The notes beneath the pieces were generated by a model. The model did no database searches. It was not told the DNA's origin and saw nothing but the letters and a program-made list of their open reading frames with translations. Below are positions 1 through 8,616 of a stretch of DNA of 64,000 bases, piece by piece (within the stretch, counting starts at the first letter, position 1; each line of letters opens with the position of its first letter). The stretch is from a virus: positions 111,797-175,796 of the IMG/VR virus record IMGVR_UViG_3300014911_000001. The stretch is one strand, 5' to 3'. Both the position numbers and the translations under genes were made by a program.

Positions 1-1107
1 TCCATAACTGCGGAGAAATGGGGTGTTATATGGAGTGTTGATGAGCATGTTATTAAGAACAACCAATGGGATATCCTTAAGATGTCTCTTAGGAATGCTG
101 CTCGAGCGCTTGCTAGACATAAGGAGAAGCAGGCCTATGAGCACATAAGGCATGGTGGGATAATACTATTCTCGAACTGGAGAAAGAATCATGCTGTTTT
201 CAAGAACTTCCTCAGGGGGCGTGATATAAAGTTAAGGCAGAACGGTAGCCTTTCACCGAGAGACTTTTTCCAGGGTTATGCGTACTTCCTGCAGAATGAA
301 TTTATCCCTGATGTTGTTATTATGAACTCATGGTCGTGGCTTGTATTCCTTTACTCACCTCTTACTAGAGAGATTGTTATGAATGGTAATACCATTGCGC
401 CTGACTTTACCAACTTTAACATGAGGGTCCGCAGCAGATGGCGTGAGGTATGGAACTCTCTTGGTAAGAAGGGTATTCTTGGTGGCAACAGCCCTGATGA
501 TATATTTGGTAAGATAGGTCTGAGCATTTTTGAGCCGACGAATGCTCCTTGGAGCTGGAATCCGCTTGGTGTTGAGGTTTATCATAAGCCTTCTTGGATG
601 CCGGCTGGTATAACATTCCTTATTTCACCATATGCTGATTGGTCGGCCAATGCAACTGATTACATGAATAAATACTTTAGTGGTTGGGACTTTACAGGTG
701 CTCAGTCGTGGGCAGATACGACAACTCCGAAGGACCCGCTTAATATATTTGCGCACAACGACGCTGCGAATAAGAATGATCCTACGAAGACGACAGGTTT
801 CAAAGAAGATGGTACTGTGGCAACATCACCTAGTGATGCACGTACTTATGCAGATCCGACGCTTAATCTAACCGATATAATCATGGTTGATAGTTCAGAG
901 GTTGGAATTCTTTATCAGTATTCAGATCCGACGACTACTAAGTGGTCTGATCCAATGCTGGATATACAGAATAATAAGATTGCTGAGGAATATGGCTTTG
1001 CTGTCAAGTGGGGTGGACGTGCTATAGGTATCTTTGAGGCTGTTGTCATTGATGAGCAGTATACCGCTGAGCTTGTAGCACAGAATGAAATAGCAAAACC
1101 GCTGTAA
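1..1107 (+). CDS. Major capsid protein, HK97 fold (5' end outside window)
   Basis: The frame is open from base 1 (reading S-I-T-A-E-K-W...), so this is the C-terminal 368 residues of a longer gene; the internal ATG at 82 is unlikely to be the true start. The last ~70 residues carry the pattern of HK97-type capsid proteins: a strand 'DIIMVDSSEVGILYQYS', then 'W-SDPMLDIQ', then 'EEYGFAVKWGGRAIGIFEAV'. In this family that stretch (Val-Asp...Gly-Leu-Tyr; dP..Di; e.YGf.v....aI.v) forms the axial/P-domain strands and the end of the chain. It would build the icosahedral shell. It lies directly upstream of neck-type genes, as expected. It is followed by a strong hairpin, which may set its expression apart from the low-copy neck proteins. 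The family assignment rests on pattern recognition only. Confidence 0.72.
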   Translation, partial: SITAEKWGVIWSVDEHVIKNNQWDILKMSLRNAARALARHKEKQAYEHIRHGGIILFSNWRKNHAVFKNFLRGRDIKLRQNGSLSPRDFFQGYAYFLQNEFIPDVVIMNSWSWLVFLYSPLTREIVMNGNTIAPDFTNFNMRVRSRWREVWNSLGKKGILGGNSPDDIFGKIGLSIFEPTNAPWSWNPLGVEVYHKPSWMPAGITFLISPYADWSANATDYMNKYFSGWDFTGAQSWADTTTPKDPLNIFAHNDAANKNDPTKTTGFKEDGTVATSPSDARTYADPTLNLTDIIMVDSSEVGILYQYSDPTTTKWSDPMLDIQNNKIAEEYGFAVKWGGRAIGIFEAVVIDEQYTAELVAQNEIAKPL

Positions 1108-1115
1108 TATAGATT

Positions 1116-1173
1116 AGGCCCGGTCTTCTAGCTCGTTAGACATTGTGATTCTTGTGGCTAGAAGGCCGGGCTT
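1116..1173 (+). terminator. Long hairpin between capsid gene and next gene (attenuator or processing site)
   Basis: Bases 1116-1132 pair with 1157-1173 over 17 positions with two G-U pairs (core gcccggtcttctagc against gctagaaggccgggc), leaving a 24-base loop. No U-run follows, so it is not a classic rho-independent terminator. It sits 8 bases after the capsid stop codon and ends 5 bases before the AGGAGG of the next gene. A role in trimming or protecting the abundant capsid mRNA, or in lowering downstream expression, is inference. It is too short and wrongly shaped to be a tRNA. Confidence 0.6.
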
Positions 1174-1178
1174 CCTAT

Positions 1179-1184
1179 AGGAGG
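1179..1184 (+). promoter_or_regulatory. Shine-Dalgarno that fixes a GTG start at 1191
   Basis: AGGAGG lies 6 bases before GTG 1191. This favours 1191 over the in-frame TTG at 1152, which is buried in the hairpin. Confidence 0.7.
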
Positions 1185-1190
1185 ACTATT

Positions 1191-1694
1191 GTGTATTGGG
1201 TAAAGCTATCAGGGCGCGCACCTGTAGCTACGATAACTTGTGGGCATCGTGTTGCACAGGTATCAGTCCGGTGCCCTATTTTTCCTCTTAAGGATTTTAC
1301 GCCTCATTGTATAGCTCAGTTTCAAAGACATGTTGATGTATATATCATAGAGGAGAATTTTCCTATTGATGAGGACCGGAAGGTAGAAATTTTCTCTACG
1401 CTTATAGATGGTGATATTGATATCGAACCTTCTGAGGAGGAATTCGTTATGTGGTTAATCTCCAATGGGTTCCAGCCTAAGGGTACCTATCATAAGGTTG
1501 TAGTGAAGGAAACGGAGTCAGAAGAGGAAAATATTGTGTCTCCTGAAGTAAGTGAAGAGGATGGTAAGGTTGATGATGTTTCTGTACAGGAATCTGATAC
1601 AGTTAATGAGGTAACTAGTGATGAAAAACCTAAATCGGTAGGGAAGAAGAAAGGTGCGCGTCGAGGTAGAACAAACAAGCGTAAACGTAAATGA
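1191..1694 (+). CDS. Unknown head/neck-region protein with charged, Lys/Arg-rich C-terminus
   Basis: A 167-residue protein starting at GTG 1191. Residues ~1-110 look like a compact alpha/beta domain with several Cys and His (ITCGHRV, VRCPIF, PHCIAQF). A low-complexity acidic segment rich in Glu, Ser and Val follows (~115-150), then a strongly basic end (KKKGARRGRTNKRKRK). The basic tail could bind DNA or another virion protein. I do not recognise the family. By position, directly after the capsid gene, a capsid accessory or head-completion role is plausible. Its last ~40 bases overlap the start of the next gene. Confidence 0.6.
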   Translation: MYWVKLSGRAPVATITCGHRVAQVSVRCPIFPLKDFTPHCIAQFQRHVDVYIIEENFPIDEDRKVEIFSTLIDGDIDIEPSEEEFVMWLISNGFQPKGTYHKVVVKETESEEENIVSPEVSEEDGKVDDVSVQESDTVNEVTSDEKPKSVGKKKGARRGRTNKRKRK

Positions 1695-2904
1695 TACGAT
1701 TATAATTTCATGTGATCAGACACCTGATAGTAGTACTGTAGATGAAACGACCATCCGTCTTTATTATAAAGATTATCCCCTGCCGCCTTCCTATGATTGC
1801 AGGGTCAATGGAAATAATATTGAGGTAATACCAGTTGAACCGTGGTTGGCTGGTTATACAATAATTTTAACAGTAGTTGGTGAACAGTATGGTGTTAAAT
1901 CTGTTGAAGGGGAGTCACTTGAGGAACCGGTTTATACATTTACAATAGCTGTATTACCTGCAGAGGAACCCGGCACGGCGCCTTCATATGAGCATGCATT
2001 AGTTGTAACGGCGACAATACCAGAGGATTATTATACAAATTACACGGGTAATCATATTAAATTTTTCTTCAATGTTCCTATTGATCCAAGTATCGAGGAT
2101 GCATATGAGGAACATGTTTTTATACATATTAAGCCTGTAATAGTCCTACCTCCTAATAGCCGTCTACCGGTGCCACCTCAAGGCTATCTTGCGCCTGAAG
2201 CTTATTCTGTTGATGTTGATGGTACTACAATGACTGTAACAATAGATGTGCCTATCTATAATGCAGAAATAAATGTTAAGATTGTTGATATCCATGCATT
2301 GGATATAAGTTATGTTCCTATATCAAGTTATGAAATAGTATTTACATATAGATATACGCCTCTTCTCTATACACCTGATTATTTTGAGGTTGATCTACCG
2401 GATGATGTTATCTATCGGTACATTTTGAGGGCAGAGGCAATAGCTGACACACTTTATCCGGGTATTCTTGATTGGAATGACCCTGAGTGGTGTGTTGTTA
2501 TGTTTGTTTATTATATGACGCAGCGGCTTATTTTAGAGCGTCTTTATGGCATATTAGCAATAATGGGTGGTTCATTTAGCAAGAGATTGGGCGATTTGCA
2601 GATATCGTATAATATTAGGCCTGATAATGATTTGAATAAGTTGCTAGGTCCTCTTTCTGCGTTGGTGCGTAATAGGTGTGCTAAGGTAGCTTTACATGGT
2701 GTCATACCGGGGCGTCTTGTCTACCCGATCCCATATCACCGTCCTGATGTAGCATGGCGCCGCTTCCCCATATTGAAGGATTATTTTATTGAGGAGCCTA
2801 CGGTATTTATGGGTGATCGGGCATGGGATTATGGTGTGTTTTTCAGGAAGCATATGGATCAATTGGAGACAGGTAGAGAGGTGCTTGGTGAAGAGAATGT
2901 ATGA
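1654..2904 (+). CDS. Ig-like domains fused to a head-tail adaptor-like domain
   Basis: A 416-residue protein with GTG start at 1654, 41 bases inside the previous gene. The only other in-register possibilities would cut the first beta strand of the Ig-like domain. Residues ~1-95 resemble a bacterial Ig-like (SbsA/Big_5-type) domain: 'DTIIISCDQTPDSSTVDE' and 'VEPWLAGYTIILTV'. A second beta domain spans ~105-235. Residues ~245-416 are mainly helical with 'RAEAIADTLYPG', 'YYMTQRLILERLYGI' and 'FSKRLGDLQISY'. That layout (helices, then s-k-LGd-s-y) is like gp6-type connectors that sit under the portal. The combination suggests a neck protein carrying surface-exposed Ig decorations. The adaptor assignment is inference from sequence pattern and gene order. 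Confidence 0.5.
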   Translation: MRVEVEQTSVNVNDTIIISCDQTPDSSTVDETTIRLYYKDYPLPPSYDCRVNGNNIEVIPVEPWLAGYTIILTVVGEQYGVKSVEGESLEEPVYTFTIAVLPAEEPGTAPSYEHALVVTATIPEDYYTNYTGNHIKFFFNVPIDPSIEDAYEEHVFIHIKPVIVLPPNSRLPVPPQGYLAPEAYSVDVDGTTMTVTIDVPIYNAEINVKIVDIHALDISYVPISSYEIVFTYRYTPLLYTPDYFEVDLPDDVIYRYILRAEAIADTLYPGILDWNDPEWCVVMFVYYMTQRLILERLYGILAIMGGSFSKRLGDLQISYNIRPDNDLNKLLGPLSALVRNRCAKVALHGVIPGRLVYPIPYHRPDVAWRRFPILKDYFIEEPTVFMGDRAWDYGVFFRKHMDQLETGREVLGEENV

Positions 2905-3436
2905 GAAAACTACCTTTACTGATCCGATAAATCTGCGTGTTGAGATGGATTTTTTTATGGATGGTGGAGGTGGTATAGGTCCCAAGGGACATTATGTTAT
3001 TTTACGGCATTATTTAGTTGATCAGAAGTCTGATTATTACTCGCACATAACAGGAGAAGGGCATGGCGGGCCGGCTTACAAATTTGAGGAAGCTTGTATA
3101 AAGACACGGCGAGTGCCATTTAGATCGATGCAACAGGAAGCTGACATGACTCAGATTGGTGAGGTACAGAATTATGATTATATTTACTATTTTAGATATG
3201 ATGATGTGCCGTTTGATTTACTTCCGGGTGATCATATTTATGAATTACAACCTCCTTATGATTTAGATGGTAGTGCGGATGACGAGGAATTACTCAGAGT
3301 TCCGCGTTATGCGCGTTATCGTATAGGATTTGTGCATCATTATAGAGAGCGTTCGGGGCGTGTTGAATATGTTGCAGCATTAGTAACTTATGACAGTATA
3401 GGTGGTGAAGCCCCGCTTATGAAACAAAATGGCTAA
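2897..3436 (+). CDS. Putative head-closure (stopper) protein
   Basis: 179 residues from ATG 2897, with GGTGAAGAGA just upstream; the frame is open further upstream, but there it runs inside the previous gene. The protein is rich in beta strand, Tyr and Asp, with 'LLPGDHIYEL' followed near the C-terminus by 'YRIGFVHHYRERSGRVEY'. This matches the small beta-barrel head-closure proteins (SPP1 gp16 type), where a 'd.i...' strand is followed by 'y.I..v..y....g...y'. It overlaps its neighbours by 8 bases on both sides, consistent with coupled translation of neck proteins. Alternative: another neck or collar protein. Confidence 0.45.
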   Translation: MYEKTTFTDPINLRVEMDFFMDGGGGIGPKGHYVILRHYLVDQKSDYYSHITGEGHGGPAYKFEEACIKTRRVPFRSMQQEADMTQIGEVQNYDYIYYFRYDDVPFDLLPGDHIYELQPPYDLDGSADDEELLRVPRYARYRIGFVHHYRERSGRVEYVAALVTYDSIGGEAPLMKQNG

Positions 3437-4127
3437 TAGTAATAGTACAGCGCAGTTTGTAGATCTTATTTTTGATCCACGGTTTCTTGATGCGTTGAAG
3501 TCTAATGTTATACCGAGGCCGATAAGATATGGTGAGATCTTATCCTTGTCGCAGTTATTTGGTGTTATAAAGCAGGTTATTGAGCATCTGAGGCCGCAGT
3601 GCAAGGTTTATCCGGCATATGGAAAGCATTTTTTGTATGCTTATGGTCTTGTTGATGATGAACCTGAGGCGGGCTTCAAAATTCCAGATGAGATTATCGG
3701 TTATGTACTATATAGTGCGGAGCCTGCGACGATGGGTGGTTCACAACCTGGTTCAAGTCCACAGGTGCGGCGGCCTCGTCCGGTACATAATGCTTTAACC
3801 GTAGATGTGGATTATGCTGCGCAGTTATATTACTATGCACTTGATGCGTACATTGATTTTTTCTTTTTTGCAAAGGATACACAGAGCATATATGAGTTGA
3901 TGGATTGGTTTCAGGAATTGATGTTTTCGACGCTGTCGCCTTTGTTAAAATATTTGGGTGTAGAGCAGGTTCATTTTGATTCGGCGGGCTTCGATGAATA
4001 CATGCGTTCTGTTCGACCAGAGGTTGTAATTCCGATAATGAGGTATTATTTTAGGATACAGCGTCTGTATGTTTCGTATCAGAAGATTATTAAAGCAATT
4101 TTGTTTAGTCTTATAGAGGAACAATAA
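3429..4127 (+). CDS. Putative tail terminator / tail completion protein
   Basis: 232 residues, starting within the end of the previous gene (ATG 3429). The N-terminal part (to ~100) is mixed alpha/beta, followed by a Gly/Pro/Ser linker (~100-120). A helical C-terminal half then contains 'VDYAAQLYYYALDAYIDFFFF', 'IYELMDWFQELMFSTLSPLL' and 'LGVEQVHF'. Proteins at this place, last before the sheath gene, usually cap the tail tube and join it to the neck. The helical run and final short strands fit some tail-completion proteins, but I see no diagnostic motif. Confidence 0.4.
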   Translation: MANSNSTAQFVDLIFDPRFLDALKSNVIPRPIRYGEILSLSQLFGVIKQVIEHLRPQCKVYPAYGKHFLYAYGLVDDEPEAGFKIPDEIIGYVLYSAEPATMGGSQPGSSPQVRRPRPVHNALTVDVDYAAQLYYYALDAYIDFFFFAKDTQSIYELMDWFQELMFSTLSPLLKYLGVEQVHFDSAGFDEYMRSVRPEVVIPIMRYYFRIQRLYVSYQKIIKAILFSLIEEQ

Positions 4128-4146
4128 AACATAGGAGTGGGGAAAA

Positions 4147-7100
4147 ATGCCAAGGGATATAAGAGTAAGATTCAGGCCTACGTTGGTTACCCCTCAGATA
4201 AGAGGGGGGTTTCCCACGCTAGGTGTTTTGATTATCGGTACGGCTACTGATGGCCCGACAAATGAGCCGGTTATTGTAAGGGGTCTTGAAGAAGCACAGG
4301 AGATTTTTGGCAACTTAGGTGAGGGGACTCTGCTGGAGGGTTATCATGAATTTATCACAGGTGCTTCACGTGGTGCAGACCTGCGTACTGTTGTGGGGCT
4401 TATGAGACTGGATTTCGGTGAGTATGCTAGTGTGGAGCTACCAGAGCCATCGACGGGTACAGGGCTAAGCGAGCCAATGGGTGCAACGGCGCTTACTATT
4501 AGAGCAAGATATAAAGGTGAAATATACAATATGTTTACCATATCATATAAAGCGGTAGCTGGCGGGTTTGCTGTATCTATAGTTGTGCCAGCTGAGAAAG
4601 ATCCATCAGGAAAAAGCCAAGAATATGTGCTTCTTTGTGACCCATCAGGTAGTAATACAGAGCTTATAAATAATCTTACGGAGCTGGCTAATGCTATTAA
4701 TCATCATCCAGTGCTGGCACGTTGGTTGTATGCGGAGGTAAACCTTCTTGATAGTAGATATTCAACGTATATATCCAATGGATTTTATTCGGGAGCTGGT
4801 GAGTCATTTAATGCGTGGGGTGTAGGATATAATGAGACTGATAAGGTTATAGATTTTGTGAGCCGATTTAGTGGCTCGCCTAGTAGTGATGTTTTGGATT
4901 CAGATGGTGACGATACACTAGGACAGTATCATCCTTATACGATATTTGGGACGACTCCTATCAATGTTAGGGCCACATCACTTGACAACATACAGAATAT
5001 AAGGAATTTTGGAAAACTGGCATTGTATGATGTGTCTGTGGATGCTAATACGAAGATTGCTAATTTAGGTGTCTATCCTCTTATACAGACCAAAGCCGGT
5101 GCAACAAAATTTTATCCCATAAGCGCATATAATGATTATGATGATGATGGTATGTATATTGATGTACCTAATTATCTAAGGAATTGGGACACCCCCGCGA
5201 CAGCTAAATATCTTATACCGGGTAGATTTCCTGTATCGGAGGCTGTCTTCTATATGGATGTGATTCTGAACCCCAGCGGGGCTTCAGGGGATGTGAATTA
5301 TGTCGAAACTAATATGTTCCTGCCTGTGGATGTTTATGGTGATGTATCACTAGCTAATCTTATTAATGCATCAAGTGTTAGTGATACAAGACGGTTTAGT
5401 TATAAATGGATAATACAGACAGAAGCCGGGACGGTTTATGATAGTGGGGCATCTACTTATACGGGTTGGATGTTGCCTCTTTTCCATTCTCCAATGTCAT
5501 CTATCGGTGGATTAATATTATTCCATCAGAAAGATGGATCGCCGGTTGATGAGTTGGATACGATATTTGGTTCATGGAAATATCTCTATTTAGGTGTGCC
5601 TTCACAGGTAGGTGGATCGGCGCCTGATTGGTATTCTACGACATCTGATGCAGCTACATTAAAACTTATTGATACAGGGGATAGTGAGAAGGTCCATATA
5701 GGTTTGGGTCCTGCATCAGCATTTTTCACGAAGACTGATGTAACGAGCCATTATGGTAATGAGACATCACCGGATGAGAATTATACTAATGCTATAAATA
5801 CGGATGTAAAAGATTTTGATGGTTCGTATTCAGGTAATGAGTTCAAGCTCTATTATTCAACAGATGGTTCATCTTGGCATGAAATTCCTTTGTATTATGA
5901 ATATGATGGTAAATATTGTTCTGGCCTTACATTAGAGTGGACATTTAATGGTCAAACAGATCTGGCCGCCTTAACTGACCTAAATACATTCAAGATCAAA
6001 TTCTTTGATGGGATCACATGGTCCTCGGAGGATGATCCCGAGATCAAAGAAATCCAGTCGAAGTATCCATTCCTTGAGGTTGCGAAGGATACCAGCACTG
6101 GTGAATATTATCTCGTAATAGCTGCTGGAACAAGAATAAGACTAACGGGTTATACACCGAAGGTTATGTTGAAGTACCTGCCTTCGAGGGCGGCGCTTAA
6201 TGACTGGTATGAGTATACTGTCTATCAGGATAGGATTGAGTTTGGTACACCTTATCCATACACAATTAAATTCAAGGTTCATTATCTCAAGGAGTTTGTT
6301 GAGAATGTTGATTACATATATGATTCCGCACAGGGTACATTCCAGATGCTTGACTCTGAATTGATACCACCTGATAAGCTAACATTGCTTTATATGGATT
6401 ACCAGTTTGAGCCTGAGTGGTTTGATACGTCTCGTATCTATACATTATCAGGTGGTTCATCTGGGTTTGAGAGGGCGCGGCCTCTTGAATACTATGCAAA
6501 GTTCCGTACGGCCTTGCAAGCTATAAGCACAGATGATAGATTTGACATTATAGTGCCAAAGGGTGCTTATATAGACACAGTTGATGAGGTATATGATGCA
6601 TCTATATCTTCGACGACATATGTTAATGTAGGCTATGTGGATCTCTTTGATGAGTTTACGCAGAAACGTGCTGATGATGGCAACCCAACGATTGTTATCC
6701 TAGCAGCGGAACCTTATAAACCTGAGACAGCTATTGTAGGTTATACCCGTGAGGGTATAGCTAATTGGGTAACAAGGATGACCGATACTACATCAATTGA
6801 TCCCCGTTCGCCGGCGGGCTTAATTGCCTCTGTGACTGACAATCCAATGATGTGTGTTACTGTTGTACCGATAGCACTTATAGCACCGGGCGGCGCTTAT
6901 TACATATCGGATGGAGCTGCATTCCTTGCGGGTCTTGCTGCAAGATTCCATTATGTGCCCCGCACTGCAGCTAATGAGAGTCTTTACAACCTTGCACTTC
7001 CTAATGGTGTCAGACCTGCGTTTAGATTATCGGAGTCACAGGTTGATGCATTGCTCAACATGCGTTACATAGTGTTCCACATGGGTCAGGATGGAGCGCC

Positions 7101-7431
7101 GCGGCTTATGAGAGATACAACACTTGCCCAGCCATTTAGTTCATTGAGTGCGCTAACCCACCTAGCTGTGTTGCTGCGTATTAAGCAGGGATTTATAAGA
7201 AGGCTGCGGCCTCATATCGGTAAGATCGTTAACGCTCAGACGAAGATGGAGGTTGATGCAGCTATAACATCCGAGTTGGCACTATGGCAGAAGAGTGGGA
7301 TTATACAGCAGGCTATAGTTGATATTGATTGGGCAAGTCTTGAAGGTACATTGGGAGTATTACCAGTGCATATTACGATTGTGAGATCACCCATTCTGAA
7401 GGGTGTTGAAATAGATATTGTTGTGCGGTAA
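4147..7431 (+). CDS. Tail sheath protein, very large
   Basis: 1094 residues; SD-like ggagtgggg precedes ATG 4147. The N-terminus has the typical start of contractile sheath proteins ('GVLIIGTATDGPTNEPVIV', then 'EEAQEIFGNLGEG'). The C-terminal ~300 residues carry the conserved sheath core: 'FDIIVPKGAYID', 'IVILAAEPYKPETAIVGYT', 'IAPGGAYYISDGAAFLAGL', 'RYIVFHMGQDG', 'GFIRRLRPHIGKI' and the closing 'GVLPVHITIVRSPILKGVE'. Residues ~230-790 form a long insertion of repeated beta-rich segments with no relative I recognise. Known sheaths are usually 380-700 residues. Sheath monomers form the contracting outer tube. The gene has its own spacer before it and a rho-independent terminator after it, as expected for a highly expressed protein. 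Confidence 0.9.
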   Translation: MPRDIRVRFRPTLVTPQIRGGFPTLGVLIIGTATDGPTNEPVIVRGLEEAQEIFGNLGEGTLLEGYHEFITGASRGADLRTVVGLMRLDFGEYASVELPEPSTGTGLSEPMGATALTIRARYKGEIYNMFTISYKAVAGGFAVSIVVPAEKDPSGKSQEYVLLCDPSGSNTELINNLTELANAINHHPVLARWLYAEVNLLDSRYSTYISNGFYSGAGESFNAWGVGYNETDKVIDFVSRFSGSPSSDVLDSDGDDTLGQYHPYTIFGTTPINVRATSLDNIQNIRNFGKLALYDVSVDANTKIANLGVYPLIQTKAGATKFYPISAYNDYDDDGMYIDVPNYLRNWDTPATAKYLIPGRFPVSEAVFYMDVILNPSGASGDVNYVETNMFLPVDVYGDVSLANLINASSVSDTRRFSYKWIIQTEAGTVYDSGASTYTGWMLPLFHSPMSSIGGLILFHQKDGSPVDELDTIFGSWKYLYLGVPSQVGGSAPDWYSTTSDAATLKLIDTGDSEKVHIGLGPASAFFTKTDVTSHYGNETSPDENYTNAINTDVKDFDGSYSGNEFKLYYSTDGSSWHEIPLYYEYDGKYCSGLTLEWTFNGQTDLAALTDLNTFKIKFFDGITWSSEDDPEIKEIQSKYPFLEVAKDTSTGEYYLVIAAGTRIRLTGYTPKVMLKYLPSRAALNDWYEYTVYQDRIEFGTPYPYTIKFKVHYLKEFVENVDYIYDSAQGTFQMLDSELIPPDKLTLLYMDYQFEPEWFDTSRIYTLSGGSSGFERARPLEYYAKFRTALQAISTDDRFDIIVPKGAYIDTVDEVYDASISSTTYVNVGYVDLFDEFTQKRADDGNPTIVILAAEPYKPETAIVGYTREGIANWVTRMTDTTSIDPRSPAGLIASVTDNPMMCVTVVPIALIAPGGAYYISDGAAFLAGLAARFHYVPRTAANESLYNLALPNGVRPAFRLSESQVDALLNMRYIVFHMGQDGAPRLMRDTTLAQPFSSLSALTHLAVLLRIKQGFIRRLRPHIGKIVNAQTKMEVDAAITSELALWQKSGIIQQAIVDIDWASLEGTLGVLPVHITIVRSPILKGVEIDIVVR

Positions 7432-7456
7432 GATTGGTGGAAGGAATATCAAGTAG

Positions 7457-7488
7457 AAGGCCCTCCGTATGAAGCGGGGGGCCTTTTT
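7457..7488 (+). terminator. Rho-independent terminator after the sheath gene
   Basis: An 11-bp stem (aaggccctccg pairing with cggggggcctt, one G-U) with a 7-base loop (7468-7474), followed by TTTTT and a further T-rich run (7484-7494). It is 25 bases after the sheath stop. Confidence 0.85.
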
Positions 7489-7509
7489 GTTTTGGTATGT
7501 TGTCTTGAG

Positions 7510-7743
7510 ATGAAAGATGTGAAGATATACATTGATGATGGTATTTTATATGTGGAATTTCATGAGTTCTACGATCGGGCCGATATATTGATTTATGATG
7601 TGAAGGGCCGGCTTATTCATGAAGGGACTGCGGCCGGCTTAAGCGTCTATACATATGACATGTCTCGTTATGCAAGTGGTCCTTACATTGTTGTTATTTT
7701 GGTTAGTGGTAGAAAATATAGTAAGGTAGTCACATTGCATTAG
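7510..7743 (+). CDS. Stand-alone type IX secretion C-terminal sorting-domain-like protein
   Basis: 77 residues from ATG 7510; a TTG at 7492 is possible but lies in the terminator tail, and no strong SD is visible. Nearly the whole protein matches the T9SS type A sorting domain: 'GILYVEFHEF' then 'ILIYDVKGRLIHEG', 'YTYDMSRYASGPYIVVILV' and the final 'YSKVVTLH'. In the family this reads 'v.iyD..Gr.v......~..dls.~~.GvYiv.i..~....kkv'. In cells it is the C-terminal domain of much longer secreted proteins of Bacteroidota and relatives, recognised by the T9SS outer-membrane machine. Here it has no cargo and no signal peptide, and sits between sheath and tube genes. It could be a decoy, an interface to host surface proteins, or simply a structural Ig-like domain. 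Confidence 0.65.
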   Translation: MKDVKIYIDDGILYVEFHEFYDRADILIYDVKGRLIHEGTAAGLSVYTYDMSRYASGPYIVVILVSGRKYSKVVTLH

Positions 7744-7758
7744 TATTAGGAGGTTATT

Positions 7759-8616
7759 ATGGGACTGACATTAAGTTCTAATAAATATGCTAAGACATTT
7801 AATTCCTTTTCAGGTGCCGATATATTCATAATCTTTGAAAATGCTACTGTTGGGACAATAACCCAGCTATCTTGGAATATAACGAGGGAGAAGGCCCCTC
7901 TTTATGTTCTTGGCCATGTTGATGCTGTGGGTACATCACGTGGTAAGAGAAGCATTGCTGGTTCACTTACAGGTCTAATCTTTGACCGTTGGACACTCTT
8001 TGATCTGGCATGGGGATCTGACATTACAGGTGAAGGTGGCCGTACCGGTGAGTATGCTGAGTATGCAAGGAAGACGGGTGATATCTTGGTGCCGGGTGAT
8101 TTGATGTTTGTGGATTATGCTGATATATATGGCACTGATGTAGCACCGGGTACTAGAGCATGGCCTGTAGGTGGTGGTGGGTCTGCTGAGGAAGCATGGA
8201 AAAAGATGCTTGGTTGGGAGCCTAGCAGGGTTGTGTATGCTGACCAAATGCTACCATGTGATGTAACGATTGTTGGTATTAATGAGGCAGGTAACTTTAT
8301 GGTTTCGAGGATTTTTGGTATAGATTTGCTATCAACAGGTGCTGGTATATCAATTGATGATGTAACTATGGAGGAGCAGTATACATGGTTTGCTATGTCA
8401 ATGCTACCATTTTTACCGAGGTATACAGGCGGTGAAGGTACTGGCTTAGAACTTTATAATCTCCTTAAGGAGTATTGGGGACTACCGGGTTCAGAGATGG
8501 CGTCGTTAAAGTCAGCTATGGAGACAATAGCTAGAGCAAGTCGTTCTGGTTTAGGTACTGGTAGCACTACTGGTGGAACAGGTACTGGAGGAACTGGTAC
8601 TGGTGGAGGAGGTTGA
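7759..8616 (+). CDS. Tail tube protein
   Basis: 285 residues behind a clear AGGAGG (ATG 7759). The first ~75 residues are typical of myovirus tube proteins: 'FSGADIFIIFENATVGTI' then 'ITREKAPLYVLG', 'RGKRSIAGSLTGLIF'. A second half-barrel pattern follows at ~165-220 ('LPCDVTIVGINEAGNFMVS', 'ISIDDVTMEEQYTWFA'). Between them is a Gly-rich loop (~130-145). After ~225 come a short helical segment and a Gly/Thr tail ending in GTGGGG. The protein would polymerise into the inner tube under the sheath. The codons for the final glycines also form the SD of the next gene. Confidence 0.8.
   Translation: MGLTLSSNKYAKTFNSFSGADIFIIFENATVGTITQLSWNITREKAPLYVLGHVDAVGTSRGKRSIAGSLTGLIFDRWTLFDLAWGSDITGEGGRTGEYAEYARKTGDILVPGDLMFVDYADIYGTDVAPGTRAWPVGGGGSAEEAWKKMLGWEPSRVVYADQMLPCDVTIVGINEAGNFMVSRIFGIDLLSTGAGISIDDVTMEEQYTWFAMSMLPFLPRYTGGEGTGLELYNLLKEYWGLPGSEMASLKSAMETIARASRSGLGTGSTTGGTGTGGTGTGGGG
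8605..8612 (+). promoter_or_regulatory. Shine-Dalgarno embedded in the Gly tail of the tube gene
   Basis: GGAGGAGG lies 3 bases before ATG 8616 and decides this start over the overlapping TTG at 8613. The same bases encode the last Gly-Gly-Gly of the tube protein, whose TGA shares a base with the ATG (TGATG). Confidence 0.65.

Noticed and set aside
1118-1171. Possible tRNA between capsid and next gene
   Set aside because: The arms pair as one uninterrupted stem with a 24-base loop; there is no cloverleaf, and at ~54 bases it is too short.
1152-1190. Upstream TTG start for the 180-codon frame
   Set aside because: It lies inside the hairpin and lacks an SD; GTG 1191 has AGGAGG at ideal spacing.
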